DNA of 64,000 bases, taken from Paracamarosporium sp. OC-R06-R3 (taxonomy: Eukaryota; Ascomycota; Dothideomycetes; Pleosporales; Didymosphaeriaceae). Below, piece by piece: positions 11,237 through 20,262 of the stretch. The stretch is taken from assembly GCA_019828545.1 (NCBI GenBank), contig JACVRA010000050.1:1-64000 (forward strand). Direction: 5' to 3'. The notes under the pieces were generated by a model, which was not told where the DNA came from, did not search any database, and worked only from the letters and a program-made list of their open reading frames with translations. Every line of letters begins with the position of its first letter. Position 1 is the stretch's first letter. The position numbers and the translations under genes were made by a program.

Positions 11237-11464
11237 TGTTGCTGAGGGCTAACCATAACGGTTGTTACTTTAAGGGTATGACCTTCAACGCCTAACCTCT
11301 CTAACTGTCCGTACGTACGTACGGTGTCTCACTACTGTTTCACCATTGGCTACTAGCCCCTAGGCCATTATGTATATAGAGCCCTCATCCTTCTGTACTT
11401 AGAAGGGTGGAGAAAAAGTCAATCAATCAGATACAGTCTTTGCTCCCACCCGTACCTACCAACA
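11237..11464 (+). repeat. LTR-like sequence (solo or remnant LTR candidate)
   Basis: The stretch begins TGTTGC and ends CCAACA, the TGTTG...CAACA ends typical of Copia-type LTRs, 228 bp apart. Inside, a TATATAGAG motif at about 11371-11379 precedes a pyrimidine-rich leader, as in an LTR promoter. A perfect 16-bp palindrome (CCGTACGTACGTACGG) lies at 11309-11324. The 5-bp flanks do not match, no second copy is present in the window, and no gag/pol frame follows. The call rests on end motifs and layout only. Confidence 0.25.
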
Positions 11465-12102
11465 CTAACAATAATATGGTCCCACTCCACTCTGCTAATG
11501 ACGAGTATGTATACTTCTGCAACTTGATACACAACGGTTGTAAGAATAATAATATTTGTTGCTAATATAGCAGCCGCAGGAAGGGCCATAACTGTGTGCA
11601 GTCCTATATGTAAGCTTGGGAACTTCTGTGGAGTATCCAAAGCTGTTATGCCAAGCTGATATACATGATCCCAACGTGCGTTCGGCATTACTAACAAAGA
11701 TCACAAAGAATCTCCGTATGCCACTGTAAGTGTATCTGCAGTGCCCGCTACGTGAATATATGCCATAGGATTTTGACGATGATATAGGTTTGCATTCCGC
11801 TGTGAGATATCTCAAGATATCATCTTTAGTAGTCACCGCTTTTCAAAGGCTGTTCTTGAGAAGTATGGAATAGAGGTATTGCACGATAGTGAGGCGCCCT
11901 GCAGTGAGACATAGTCTGCAAGGCGTTCTCGATTGATGAATCGCGAGCTGAACTTCCGGTGAGCGAAAAGGGTACTGATGCATGGTGGCGCCTTCTCAGC
12001 CTTGCACGTGTTCCTCCTTGCATGCATGCGTGCCAAGGAAACGAGGCTGAATATTCACTTTCATTTTTTAATATGTTTCAACTCATCTACAATTCATTTG
12101 CA
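11465..12102. other. Gene-free stretch before the PigL_N-ankyrin gene
   Basis: Two overlapping minus-strand frames of about 100 codons exist but have no domain or signal features. The last 150 bases are the probable promoter of the gene starting at 12103. Confidence 0.45.
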
Positions 12103-14475
12103 ATGGCAGACCCTCTCTCTCTCGCTGCTGGCTCGTTCGCTATCGTGGGTGTTGTGGACGTGGTAGTGAGAGCGAGCATAGACTGCTGTCGCTTCCTGTC
12201 TGCGATCAAAGGTGCTCCTGAAGAGATAAGCAGGCTGCAGGACCGTATCGAAGAAAACAGGGCGCTAACTGAGGCGTTCAAAACCCATTTGGATGGCTTA
12301 CAAAATATCGCGATCGGATCGACCATCTCGCGCATGGAAGAAGCGCTGAAGCTGTTTAAATCATCAGTCAAGAGTCTTAATCGCGAGTTAGCCACATTGA
12401 AAACACTAGAAGCAAGATACAAGGGGGCAAGCAAGATATGGAGTGCGATTAGGCATATCCTTGACGAGAAGAAGCTGACCAAGTGCTTGGGAAACCTCGA
12501 GAATGCCAAGAGCATGCTGAGCGCGGCTTTGTTGTTGGTGGAAGGGTGAATAGTCTCTGTTCATGTCTCAAGGTTCTAGCTGATTAGTAAGCGTAGGGTG
12601 CGATCCGCTGCGCGTCAGGATGCTATCGAAGCGGCCGTCAAGCAAAACTTCATACAAATGACCATGACTACCAAAAAGCTCCAGCAGGATGTCATATCGG
12701 CAAGACAGACCCAAGACGAAGGGGTGAGACATCAAAAGGATACCGTCGATCCATTCGCTCGGCAGGCCAGAACGAGGGATTTCGCCAGGAGAGAAGTGCG
12801 CGATGATACTCGACTGAACAAAGCACAACACGCAAAAACCAGAGCAAAGATTGCTGAAGGTAACCAGTTTGTTATTGATACCATAACATCAAAGATTACC
12901 CGTTTAGAAGGCAAGGAATCGATCATGATCGGACAAAGCCGCGAGTATCATTGTATTGGTAAGTCTCGGGAGACAGTGTTCGACCTAATTGGATATATGA
13001 AGACCCTGGTTCAAAAGGTTATCGTGTTGGCTACCGCCCAATCTCTAGACGTTTGCTGGGTACAAGAAGATTTTACCGCACTCATACAGTCAGCCTCACA
13101 AGAAAATGCTGCTCTATGCTATCGTACAACGGCGACATCGATCGACCATTGGATCTATTCCACCACTGAGTGCTCCGCTATCCCGCATGCTGGTAAGGCT
13201 ATGTACCAACGTCTTTTGTTAAGTGAATTAGACGACATAGACTCCACAAGCTCGGCTTTTCATTCCACTAACATGGTGTGTAAGAAGCGGGTTCCTCTAC
13301 GCTCCAAGGTCATCTCGCACGTCTCTCCTATTGGACAGCTATATTTGAACGTCCCCGATCTTCTCGAAAATGAAAAATCTATACATGGTTTTAGGGTAGC
13401 ACAGCTGCTGTTCATCCCTGCAGTAGATGTCTGCACGACCTCGCTTGGCATCCGATTCGTTCACAAGTTCACACGCAACATGGAGCCCAAATTTTACACC
13501 CAACTGAACGCTTTCCACCTAATCGAATCTCCGAAACTACATTGGGATATCATTGCGAACGGTACTCTCGAGAAGATAGACTTCGCATTCAGGAACGGTT
13601 CAATTTCACCATACGACCAGATCCGAGCAGGATGGATGATTTGCTTTCGGGTTAGTCCCGCGTCTAATTATGGTCTTTCATATACTGATACCATATGTTA
13701 GCTTGCCGGAAAGCATTTTCGATCGGATATGCTTCACTACTTGAATTGCCAAGGAGTCTCTGTATCGAGCGTGAAGTAAGTCTAGCTGACCGTTACTAAT
13801 ACAGAAAGGCTGACAAGGCGTAGTGGCGAGGACGATATCCTAAGTGGGGCTTGGGGCAGCATCCAAAGCGCGACGTTAGATGCCCGCTCGGAAAACTCAC
13901 TCGGAGAGATCTTACGAATCATCGCTGAGACTTCGACGGACAGTTTATCTACTCCAAATACCGCTCTATTAAACGCGTATTGCTGGGTACCAAAAAGAGA
14001 GGTCACGGAACGGCGAAAGCGAATGATTAGAATGATGTTGACCTTCTTGAAAGGGAGAGGCTACGATCTTAATATGCCTAATGCAAATGGCAGAACACCT
14101 TTGCTTGACCATATGTTAGCAAGAGGAGGTGCGAGTTTGGCTATAGCTAGAACGCTATTAGAGCTTGGAGCAGACCCACATGCTGTGGACTGGCATGGCG
14201 ACAATGCGATACAGCTCGCAATGTTCTCCAATGTTGCATGGGACCAGGAGAATACCCATCCGATGTTACGCGGATCGCGAGAGTTTCCTGAAATATTGTT
14301 AGGAAAGCTAGAACTGCTTATTAAGGCGGGGGTAAGTTTGGATCATAAGAACCACCGTGGGGATACCGTCTTCAGCGACGCCACGCAGTATAGCTGCCGG
14401 GGTGTGTTGTGTGAAGCACTGAAGTCGAGTGACAAGTTCTGGGAGCATGTAGTTAAGGACGCCGTGGCACATTGA
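12103..14475 (+). CDS. PigL_N-type domain + C-terminal ankyrin protein, 740 aa
   Basis: Four exons: 12103-12545, 12597-13650, 13702-13775 and 13824-14475, all in phase. The N-terminus (MADPLSLAAGSFAIVGVVDV, then CCRFLSAIKGAPEEISRLQ) matches the fungal PigL_N/NLR N-terminal domain found in front of NACHT, ankyrin or WD modules. It is mostly helical to about residue 150, and a charged coiled region follows. The middle 300 residues are unassigned. Residues about 590-735 hold ankyrin-type repeats (NANGRTPLLDHMLARGG, ARTLLELGADPHAVDWHGDNAIQLA, LLIKAGVSLDHKNHRGDTVF). No P-loop is seen, so there is no NACHT or NB-ARC switch. Such proteins are thought to act in non-self recognition or cell-death signalling; that role is inferred. 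ATG 12103 is chosen because it opens the conserved MADPLS motif; an in-frame ATG at 12073 would add 10 residues. Confidence 0.8.
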
Positions 14476-15169
14476 TGTCGATTAATGCTACATGAAAGAT
14501 ATACAGGAATAGTGAAGATCAGCTCCCTTGTATGGGTTTCCAAACCAAACTGTCAAGGAATCGTACTTAGTAACAAATTTCGGTAGACTGGGCGTCTTCT
14601 TACTCGGCTATCATCAATGATCGAAATGAAAAAGCATAGCTATCAGCCAGTTATAGCATCCATGACGTTACTAGTTTACTTTAGACACGCTTTAGGTTCG
14701 AATTATGAAATGCATTCTTGACATGAGTGTGAGATCTGGTGAATTTGTGACTCGCTTAATGCTGCTTGTGTAACTTCGGTAGCCGCACATATAGCCAGCC
14801 TATCATGATAACCATGGCCGCTCTACCCCGCTCTATCCTTGAGTTTTCTCTAGAATCTATTCACGTTTGCCGTTTGATAGCACCATACCTTCCCACTTAC
14901 TCCGGTAGCCAATGCGCAATAAGATCGTGCATCGGGATTGCTTAATTTTTCGATCATAAAGTGAGTGTTAGATGCATCATATCCCAGCATAACGAGCTCA
15001 CGAATGCACCACACAGTCACTCCGGTAGTTATCGCTCGCCCAGAGAAGCGTCAAGCCGTGGGTATCGCGATCTCTGCGTCCAGAACGATCAGTGAGAGCC
15101 TGAATTCACCGAAAGTAATCAAAAAACTGAGCATGAAGCAGTCGATTTTATTTCGATCGTGTTGTGACT
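14476..15169. other. Gene-free stretch
   Basis: No coding frame with recognisable features; it serves as spacer between two plus-strand genes. Confidence 0.5.
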
Positions 15170-15463
15170 ATGTATACAGCAACTCTCGTCCCATCTCAGC
15201 CTCCCCATCCATCGTACTGTCCAAATTGCAGTACGCTCAATCCTAGTTTCACGGATTGCTGCCCGTGTTGCGGCTGCTGCACAAGCCGCTTTTCTATAAC
15301 TCGTCATACATTCCATTACTCTCCTCTAATGGGAAATACCAAGAGCTGTTCAGGAGGGGGAGGACAGCCACAGCCGTATGTATGGTATTGTGGATATTGC
15401 CATGCGGCTAATTCGGACTTAACGCCGGATCACTGCCCATGTTGCGGGAATCAAAGGGCGTGA
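15170..15463 (+). CDS. Small twin zinc-ribbon protein, 97 aa
   Basis: Single exon; ATG 15170 opens MYTATLV. Two Cys clusters are separated by a Gly/Ser-rich linker. The first is YCPNCSTLN followed by CCPCCGCC (residues about 17-38). The second is WYCGYCHAAN followed by HCPCCGNQ near the C-terminus. Each has the CxxC...CxxC layout of a zinc ribbon or RanBP2-like finger, so the protein probably binds two zinc ions. No signal peptide or membrane span is present. Comparable short zinc-ribbon proteins are common and uncharacterised in Dothideomycetes. Function is unknown; protein or RNA contact is possible. It lies just after the PigL_N-ankyrin gene on the same strand. Confidence 0.6.
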   Translation: MYTATLVPSQPPHPSYCPNCSTLNPSFTDCCPCCGCCTSRFSITRHTFHYSPLMGNTKSCSGGGGQPQPYVWYCGYCHAANSDLTPDHCPCCGNQRA

Positions 15464-15946
15464 AATACGGACTGCTATTAAAAGCAAATGGGAAATATAA
15501 GTAACGTTTATCTCCGAGGGTCCGTTCAATGCTCCAATACAGTTCTAAATTACTTACAACCACTGTGTACTCGCTAAGTTTAATGCAACGTACAAAACGT
15601 GCAGTGCCAGATTTCTGCGGACAGTGCCTTCTCAATCAGCCTTGTACATACTTGGTTGTTATTCCACCTGCATCTAACTGTGCATGACGAGGCTGTGGCC
15701 TTGATCTCCAATCACACATCTCCTGTTCAGCTCTTTTCTTGGTCCTTGCCCTTTCATCTACTTTGGCGAAACCATTATTGATATTTGATGGGGCAGTAGT
15801 ATCGAAAGGTAATGTTGATTATTATAATCACGTGACTGACGTCAAAGGTAGAGTATTTGGTAGGCACTTTCTGGGTCCAGACTTCGCCCCCCCCCCCTTC
15901 TCTAGGCCTCTTAATAGATATCTCATTGGCCACACTTATTCTGAAG
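15464..15946. other. Gene-free stretch
   Basis: No supported gene. A run of nine C lies near 15890-15898. Confidence 0.45.
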
Positions 15947-16099
15947 ATGGCAATAAATCTTGCTTGTCCTTACGCCCGCAAGTGCTACCAGTTCCTCTCG
16001 GATATCGAGGATCCACCAACTAGAATCAAGAATCTGCGCACTTGCCTTAATGATAATGCGACGCTTGTTAGGCCCCTCAAAGATGTGTCGAAAACTTGA
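15947..16099 (+). pseudogene. PigL_N-domain fragment
   Basis: The frame ending at 16099 encodes KCYQFLSDIEDPPTRIKNLR followed by a short ND-rich tail. It lines up without gaps with CCRFLSAIKGAPEEISRLQ and the following residues of the protein at 12103. The fragment lacks the MADPLS start and ends about 15 residues later at a stop, so only one helix pair of the domain survives. It is read as a relic of a second NLR-type gene. Confidence 0.45.
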
Positions 16100-16186
16100 A
16101 GACTACAGCTTCTTAGTTTAACAAGAATAGTACCACTATTCTTAATGAAATGTATACTTTCAATCACTTTAACAGAAACTATTAAA

Positions 16187-16834
16187 GAGTAGAACTACAT
16201 GAATATGCAGATTACTAACGATATAGCATTGAGTACGTAGCTCTGACTTTAGAGCCTAGAATCGACCCGACGGGTCTAACACCAGGCCCAACACCCATTC
16301 GATCTACTTGTTCTCATTGACCTACAACCAGGACTAGAATCTGTCGCTCAGAGAGAGAAGGCGTTGCCTCATTGGGGATTTGTCCCTACCTGGAGAAGTG
16401 GTACTTTCTTCTAGAATCACCAACACAGACGTTTTGAGCTCGGTAGGAGTAGAAAGCGGAGTTGTATTCAACTGATGTGCTTCCCATTTGTCTATAGTAT
16501 TTAAAGCCTGTGGCCGTTCGGAAGTAGCAGTGTGAGGACGCAGGTTGGCCCATGGGAGGAGGGTACATAAGAGGTAGCGAAATAGGAACAATACTCACGT
16601 CTATCGCAATATTTGATATGTATGGCACCAAAGGGCCATCACAAACTCAATCAGTACGAATAACTTGCCACTGTGTGCTCCTCTGTAGCCATATGTAAGA
16701 GATAGGTGATCATAGTAGAGCGCTACGAATGATGTGTTATGAGTTTCTTCTACATGAGACCTTTTTCCCACACAATATATTATCAGGAATGAGTGATACA
16801 CGACCTGGTGCAATTGACACAAAAGCAACATATC
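16187..16834 (-). pseudogene. Decayed relic, second copy of the 4.8-6.2 kb family
   Basis: Bases 16303-16187 (minus) align with 4941-4824 (minus) over about 115 bp. Many of the differences are C/T or G/A transitions, as RIP would leave. Upstream on the same strand, 16631-16386 encodes SSHCYFRTATGFKYYRQMGS, resembling NYFFRVDSHSFYLLAMGS of the first copy. The frame is broken: the segment matching IEWVLG... is interrupted by stops. Function is unknown. Confidence 0.4.
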
Positions 16835-17017
16835 ACTAGGTGAGAGCTTTTCTGCTGTCGATTTAAAAGGCTGCTTTGAGTCATTCTTTGAGTGGTTTCA
16901 AATAGCCAAGTGATCCACGTGTTTACACTCAGTACACTGTCGCCCGAATAGTCATGCCCACCCTTGCATTTGGCTGGAAATGCTATCCCATCTTATCTTA
17001 TCTTATTTGATTACTTT

Positions 17018-17257
17018 ATGTCTACCCGAGCATCCCGCAGTATAATGAGCACATGGGAAGAGGTGTGGAATACAACAATAACAACTAAGATGCCTGAAAA
17101 AGGAAAGCTGATCAACTCTGTACATAATCACTCAGCCTACACAAAATACAGACCTCGGCCACCATCGGGAGACTTCTACAAAAACTACGACGTTACTGAT
17201 CTCAAAGAAGAAAGCGTCGAGCATATAGCATGGAGAGTTGTTCAAGCGAAGCCGTAA
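17018..17257 (+). CDS. Hypothetical 79-aa protein (weak)
   Basis: Frame from ATG 17018 (MSTRASRS). A second ATG nine codons on gives MSTWEEVW. The product is polar, with a Pro-rich RPRPPSGDFYKNYD stretch and an acidic/aromatic C-terminus. It has no signal peptide, membrane span or known motif. A CACGTG E-box lies about 100 bp upstream. It is supported only by an open frame with reasonable composition. Confidence 0.3.
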   Translation: MSTRASRSIMSTWEEVWNTTITTKMPEKGKLINSVHNHSAYTKYRPRPPSGDFYKNYDVTDLKEESVEHIAWRVVQAKP

Positions 17258-17401
17258 TAGGAAGCTTTTAGCTGCATATTTGAAGGCTTTTGCAGGCGTC
17301 AAATATAAGACGCCATTCCTCTGAATAACTCATTCTCGAACAACTCCCAACATGCGCTCTTCGACTACTAATTACGACTGACAAAGTTTAGCTTCTCAGC
17401 C

Positions 17402-17800
17402 TTACATCTCCTCGCAATAGCTCGAACTTCTTCTCTGACGACAAGTTTTTGTTTCGCTGTAGAGCGAAAAGGAATAATTTTCAAATTGTAGCATACTGCG
17501 TTGTTCATAATAATCCGAAAAAACATCAAGTTGGCACCAAGCCAGGAGAGCTAGTGCAACACGATCATGCCTCAGACTGACATTCTCCATGAAAAACATC
17601 CTATCAGATGTGTAGCCTTGCCTCACTTGTTTCACCACAGCCACGAGGTCTGCATAATCATTTACTCAGTGCTAGCTACGCTCACCGAGTATAATTTAAA
17701 AAGCCTAGCTTAATCATAGTACATACCTAGGAGGAACGTATGAATTATAGTCATGAGCGAGTGTCAGGACAAGGCAGGCAAATATATGGAATTTCAACAT
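17402..17800 (-). pseudogene. Possible broken small secreted protein
   Basis: On the minus strand an ATG at 17800 opens MLKFHIFACLVLTLAHD, a good signal peptide. After 74 bases comes a GTATGT donor; the acceptor TGCAG lies 77 bases further. The downstream frame runs 17649-17402 (AVVKQVRQGYTSDRMFF...) and ends with a Cys-containing basic tail (TCRQRRSSSYCEEM). The two exons are out of frame by one base with these splice sites, and no alternative site repairs it. Either the gene is dead or the model is wrong. Small secreted proteins in repeat-rich fungal regions are often effector-like; here that is only a possibility. Confidence 0.3.
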
Positions 17801-17894
17801 GGTCAACGAGTATCACTATCTAACACAGAAAGCCGTTACCGCAGAATCCTTTGCGATTGAAAGAAAGGTAGTCGAAATCTGCAACTGTGGTCGA

Positions 17895-17945
17895 AGATCA
17901 TGAAATGCTTGGTGTTGGGCCCGGTGTGGGACCCTAGTGAGTCAG
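17895..17945 (+). repeat. Short third match to the relic family
   Basis: The plus-strand segment TGGTGTTGGGCCCGGTGTGG and the following 20 bases resembles the reverse complement of 16256-16300. It encodes LVLGPVWDPSESVP, comparable with WVLGQAWDTGESIP of the 4.8-kb copy. The match is short and could be a fragment. Confidence 0.3.
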
Positions 17946-18243
17946 TGCCACAGCGGAGCTGCACACTAAATCTTGTACCCTTACTAAACTGTTACAAACA
18001 GCTGTACAGCGTTTACAAGCAAGTGCTGGCATTAAGGCCTCGTATAGACTACATAAGATGCGGAACTAAATTATGGAGTGGACGCGCAGATCGCCTATTC
18101 GCGGAGTATTTCGAAACCGACGATACATCCCTAATAGGAACATTCATTTCCAAGTAGCCATCAATATGACTCTTAATATCTAGGTTTCTTGGTTCTGTTT
18201 ATGATTATACCGGCCTGCTAACGGAATCTCAAGACAAGACGTG

Positions 18244-18250
18244 TATAAAA
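18244..18250 (+). promoter_or_regulatory. TATA box of the AA9 gene
   Basis: TATAAAA, 110 bases before ATG 18354 and followed by a CT-rich leader with several ATC repeats, a common layout for strongly inducible fungal secretory genes. Confidence 0.5.
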
Positions 18251-18353
18251 TAATAGTGGCTTTTCGACCAAGGACCGCCACCATCACTATATCCTTCATT
18301 CACACATCGCATCGTCTCGCAGACCATCAAATCATCTACGATCGTCTTTCATC

Positions 18354-19076
18354 ATGAAGCTTACACTGCTCCTAGCCATGTGCGCAGTGCATCCTCTTGT
18401 ACATGCCCACTGGAACTATGATCGTCTCATTCACAAAGGGGCAATTGTGGGCGACTACTACACCTATATTCGACGCACAACAAACGCGAACTCGCCGATC
18501 ACAGATGTGACTTCTACAGATATGCGGTGCAATGCAGGAGGAGCCACAGGGGCTTCGACTTCAACATACACCATAGCGGCAGGGGACGAAATCGGATTTA
18601 TGATCAACACGGAGTTCGGACATCCTGGGCCTCAGCAAGTGTACATCTCGAAAGCTCCAGGTCTCGCGAAGGACTACGATGGCTCTGGATCCTGGACCAA
18701 GATTTACGCCGCTACAACCAAAGCAATCACTGATCAAGGCCTGCAATGGTCAACAGACAAGGTTGGCAGTTTTCTGTTTACCATTCCGTCCACTATTCCT
18801 GCTGGTGAATACTTGGTTAGAGCGGAGGGTCTTGCACTCCACGGCGCCGGAACGCAGGGCGGCGCGCAATGGTATCTAGGATGCGCGCAGATCAAGGTCA
18901 CTGGTAGCGGAAGTGCTGGACTGGGAAATGCGGTAAAAATCCCCGGGTACTTGACGGGAAATGAGCCCGGTGTTCTGATTAATATCTACTGGCCTACACC
19001 CACAAATTACACCACACCCGGTCCAGCACTTTGGCCGGCAGGGACGAAGGAGCTTGCTGTCGTAAAGACGTTGTAG
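18354..19076 (+). CDS. AA9 lytic polysaccharide monooxygenase (GH61), 240 aa
   Basis: Secreted copper enzyme that oxidatively cleaves cellulose or related beta-glucans. The signal peptide is residues 1-18 (ends LVHA), leaving His19 as the mature N-terminal residue of the histidine brace. The second copper ligand is His90 in FGHPGPQQVY. The axial Tyr is Y174 in AQWYLGCAQ, with His163 and Gln172 as outer-sphere residues. Cys59 and Cys177 are placed for the usual disulphide. The C-terminus has the family end motif NYTTPGPALW. No CBM1 or linker is present, so it is a single-domain form. Single exon. Expression is probably inducible from the TATA box upstream. This is the only clear carbohydrate-degrading enzyme in the window. 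Confidence 0.93.
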   Translation: MKLTLLLAMCAVHPLVHAHWNYDRLIHKGAIVGDYYTYIRRTTNANSPITDVTSTDMRCNAGGATGASTSTYTIAAGDEIGFMINTEFGHPGPQQVYISKAPGLAKDYDGSGSWTKIYAATTKAITDQGLQWSTDKVGSFLFTIPSTIPAGEYLVRAEGLALHGAGTQGGAQWYLGCAQIKVTGSGSAGLGNAVKIPGYLTGNEPGVLINIYWPTPTNYTTPGPALWPAGTKELAVVKTL

Positions 19077-20262
19077 TCGATCGTTTCGCTTACATCGTAT
19101 TTGATACAGTGTGGGAGGTTATCAGAGTTCCGGCATATAGTAATAAAGCGTTGAATCTCAGGCAAAATTGACAAGTCGAACTGAACAGCAGTGTACATGG
19201 AATCAAGTTGCTAGCGAATATGTTTGGTGACCAGTGACACACTTTTAATTGTCTCTATACGAAACAAAAGCTGCTGTCTTCTTTTAGAGCAATTCAATTT
19301 GCGAAAACTTCTTACGCAGTCTTCAGACGGGTTCATTTTAATCCAATTTGCAATTCAATTTCACCTCGAACAATCGTTCCTAATCTTGTCTTCGAACCCG
19401 AATCTTCGCTCTCGCGAGCCAAGGAACCCGTCTTGAAGTTCGTCTTAATTTCGTTGATGCGATTGATGGGAATCTTGTGTCTCAGGTAGAAGGAATCACG
19501 CTACCGCGATAGCGCCGGAAAGAATCTATTAAAGTAGCCCTAAGCATAACAAATGAATGTAATATGCAAGCTTTTAGATACGGGTTAATTGACGGAAATT
19601 TTCAGCGCATAATAAGTAACGGGCAAAATGTGGTTCATCGCCCTGGAAGTCTACATCAACGCAACGTCGCATACGTTGTAACGTCTCAGTGTTCCCACCC
19701 AATCCTATTCGTTTCCTGTACTGCAGCGATGGATGGACGCATCCAGTACATGTTGTCCTACAAACTCCCTTAACAGTGCAGTCAATATGTTTGAAACACT
19801 AGGTCCGACGACGACTAACAGAGCACTTGTAATGCTCATCGAAACAAAACTCTGCAGGGTTGTCTGAGCCTATCGAACGTGCTTGGCGCAAGGCATGAAA
19901 ACAGCATTCGTTGTCCGTTAGGAGCGGGGAATTTTGTCAATGACGATTTTGTTGTAATGCCGAGAGGTCTAAGATCGTAGGACTGAGCGCGGGCAGCAGC
20001 GAGGAGGCCGCTGCCTACATTTCTTTACATACCGGTACCGATCCCGGTACGGGCCGCCGCCAAGATGCCTGCCCAGGAGGTCGCGCTTCGATAGTGGGGG
20101 CCTCTGCTCTACTGACGCAACATTATCTTCATAACCAAACGACCCGATGCTATCGCTTCGTTCATTTTTTGATGCTGGATGATTGTTGGACTGACGTCTT
20201 ATGTCCATCTGGCATCCCAGCCCATAAGCTAATTCATTCTTCAAGCCCACGAGACACCCATA
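19077..20262. other. Gene-free stretch of 1.2 kb
   Basis: No supported gene. The right part is the promoter region of the FAD oxidase gene. Confidence 0.5.
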
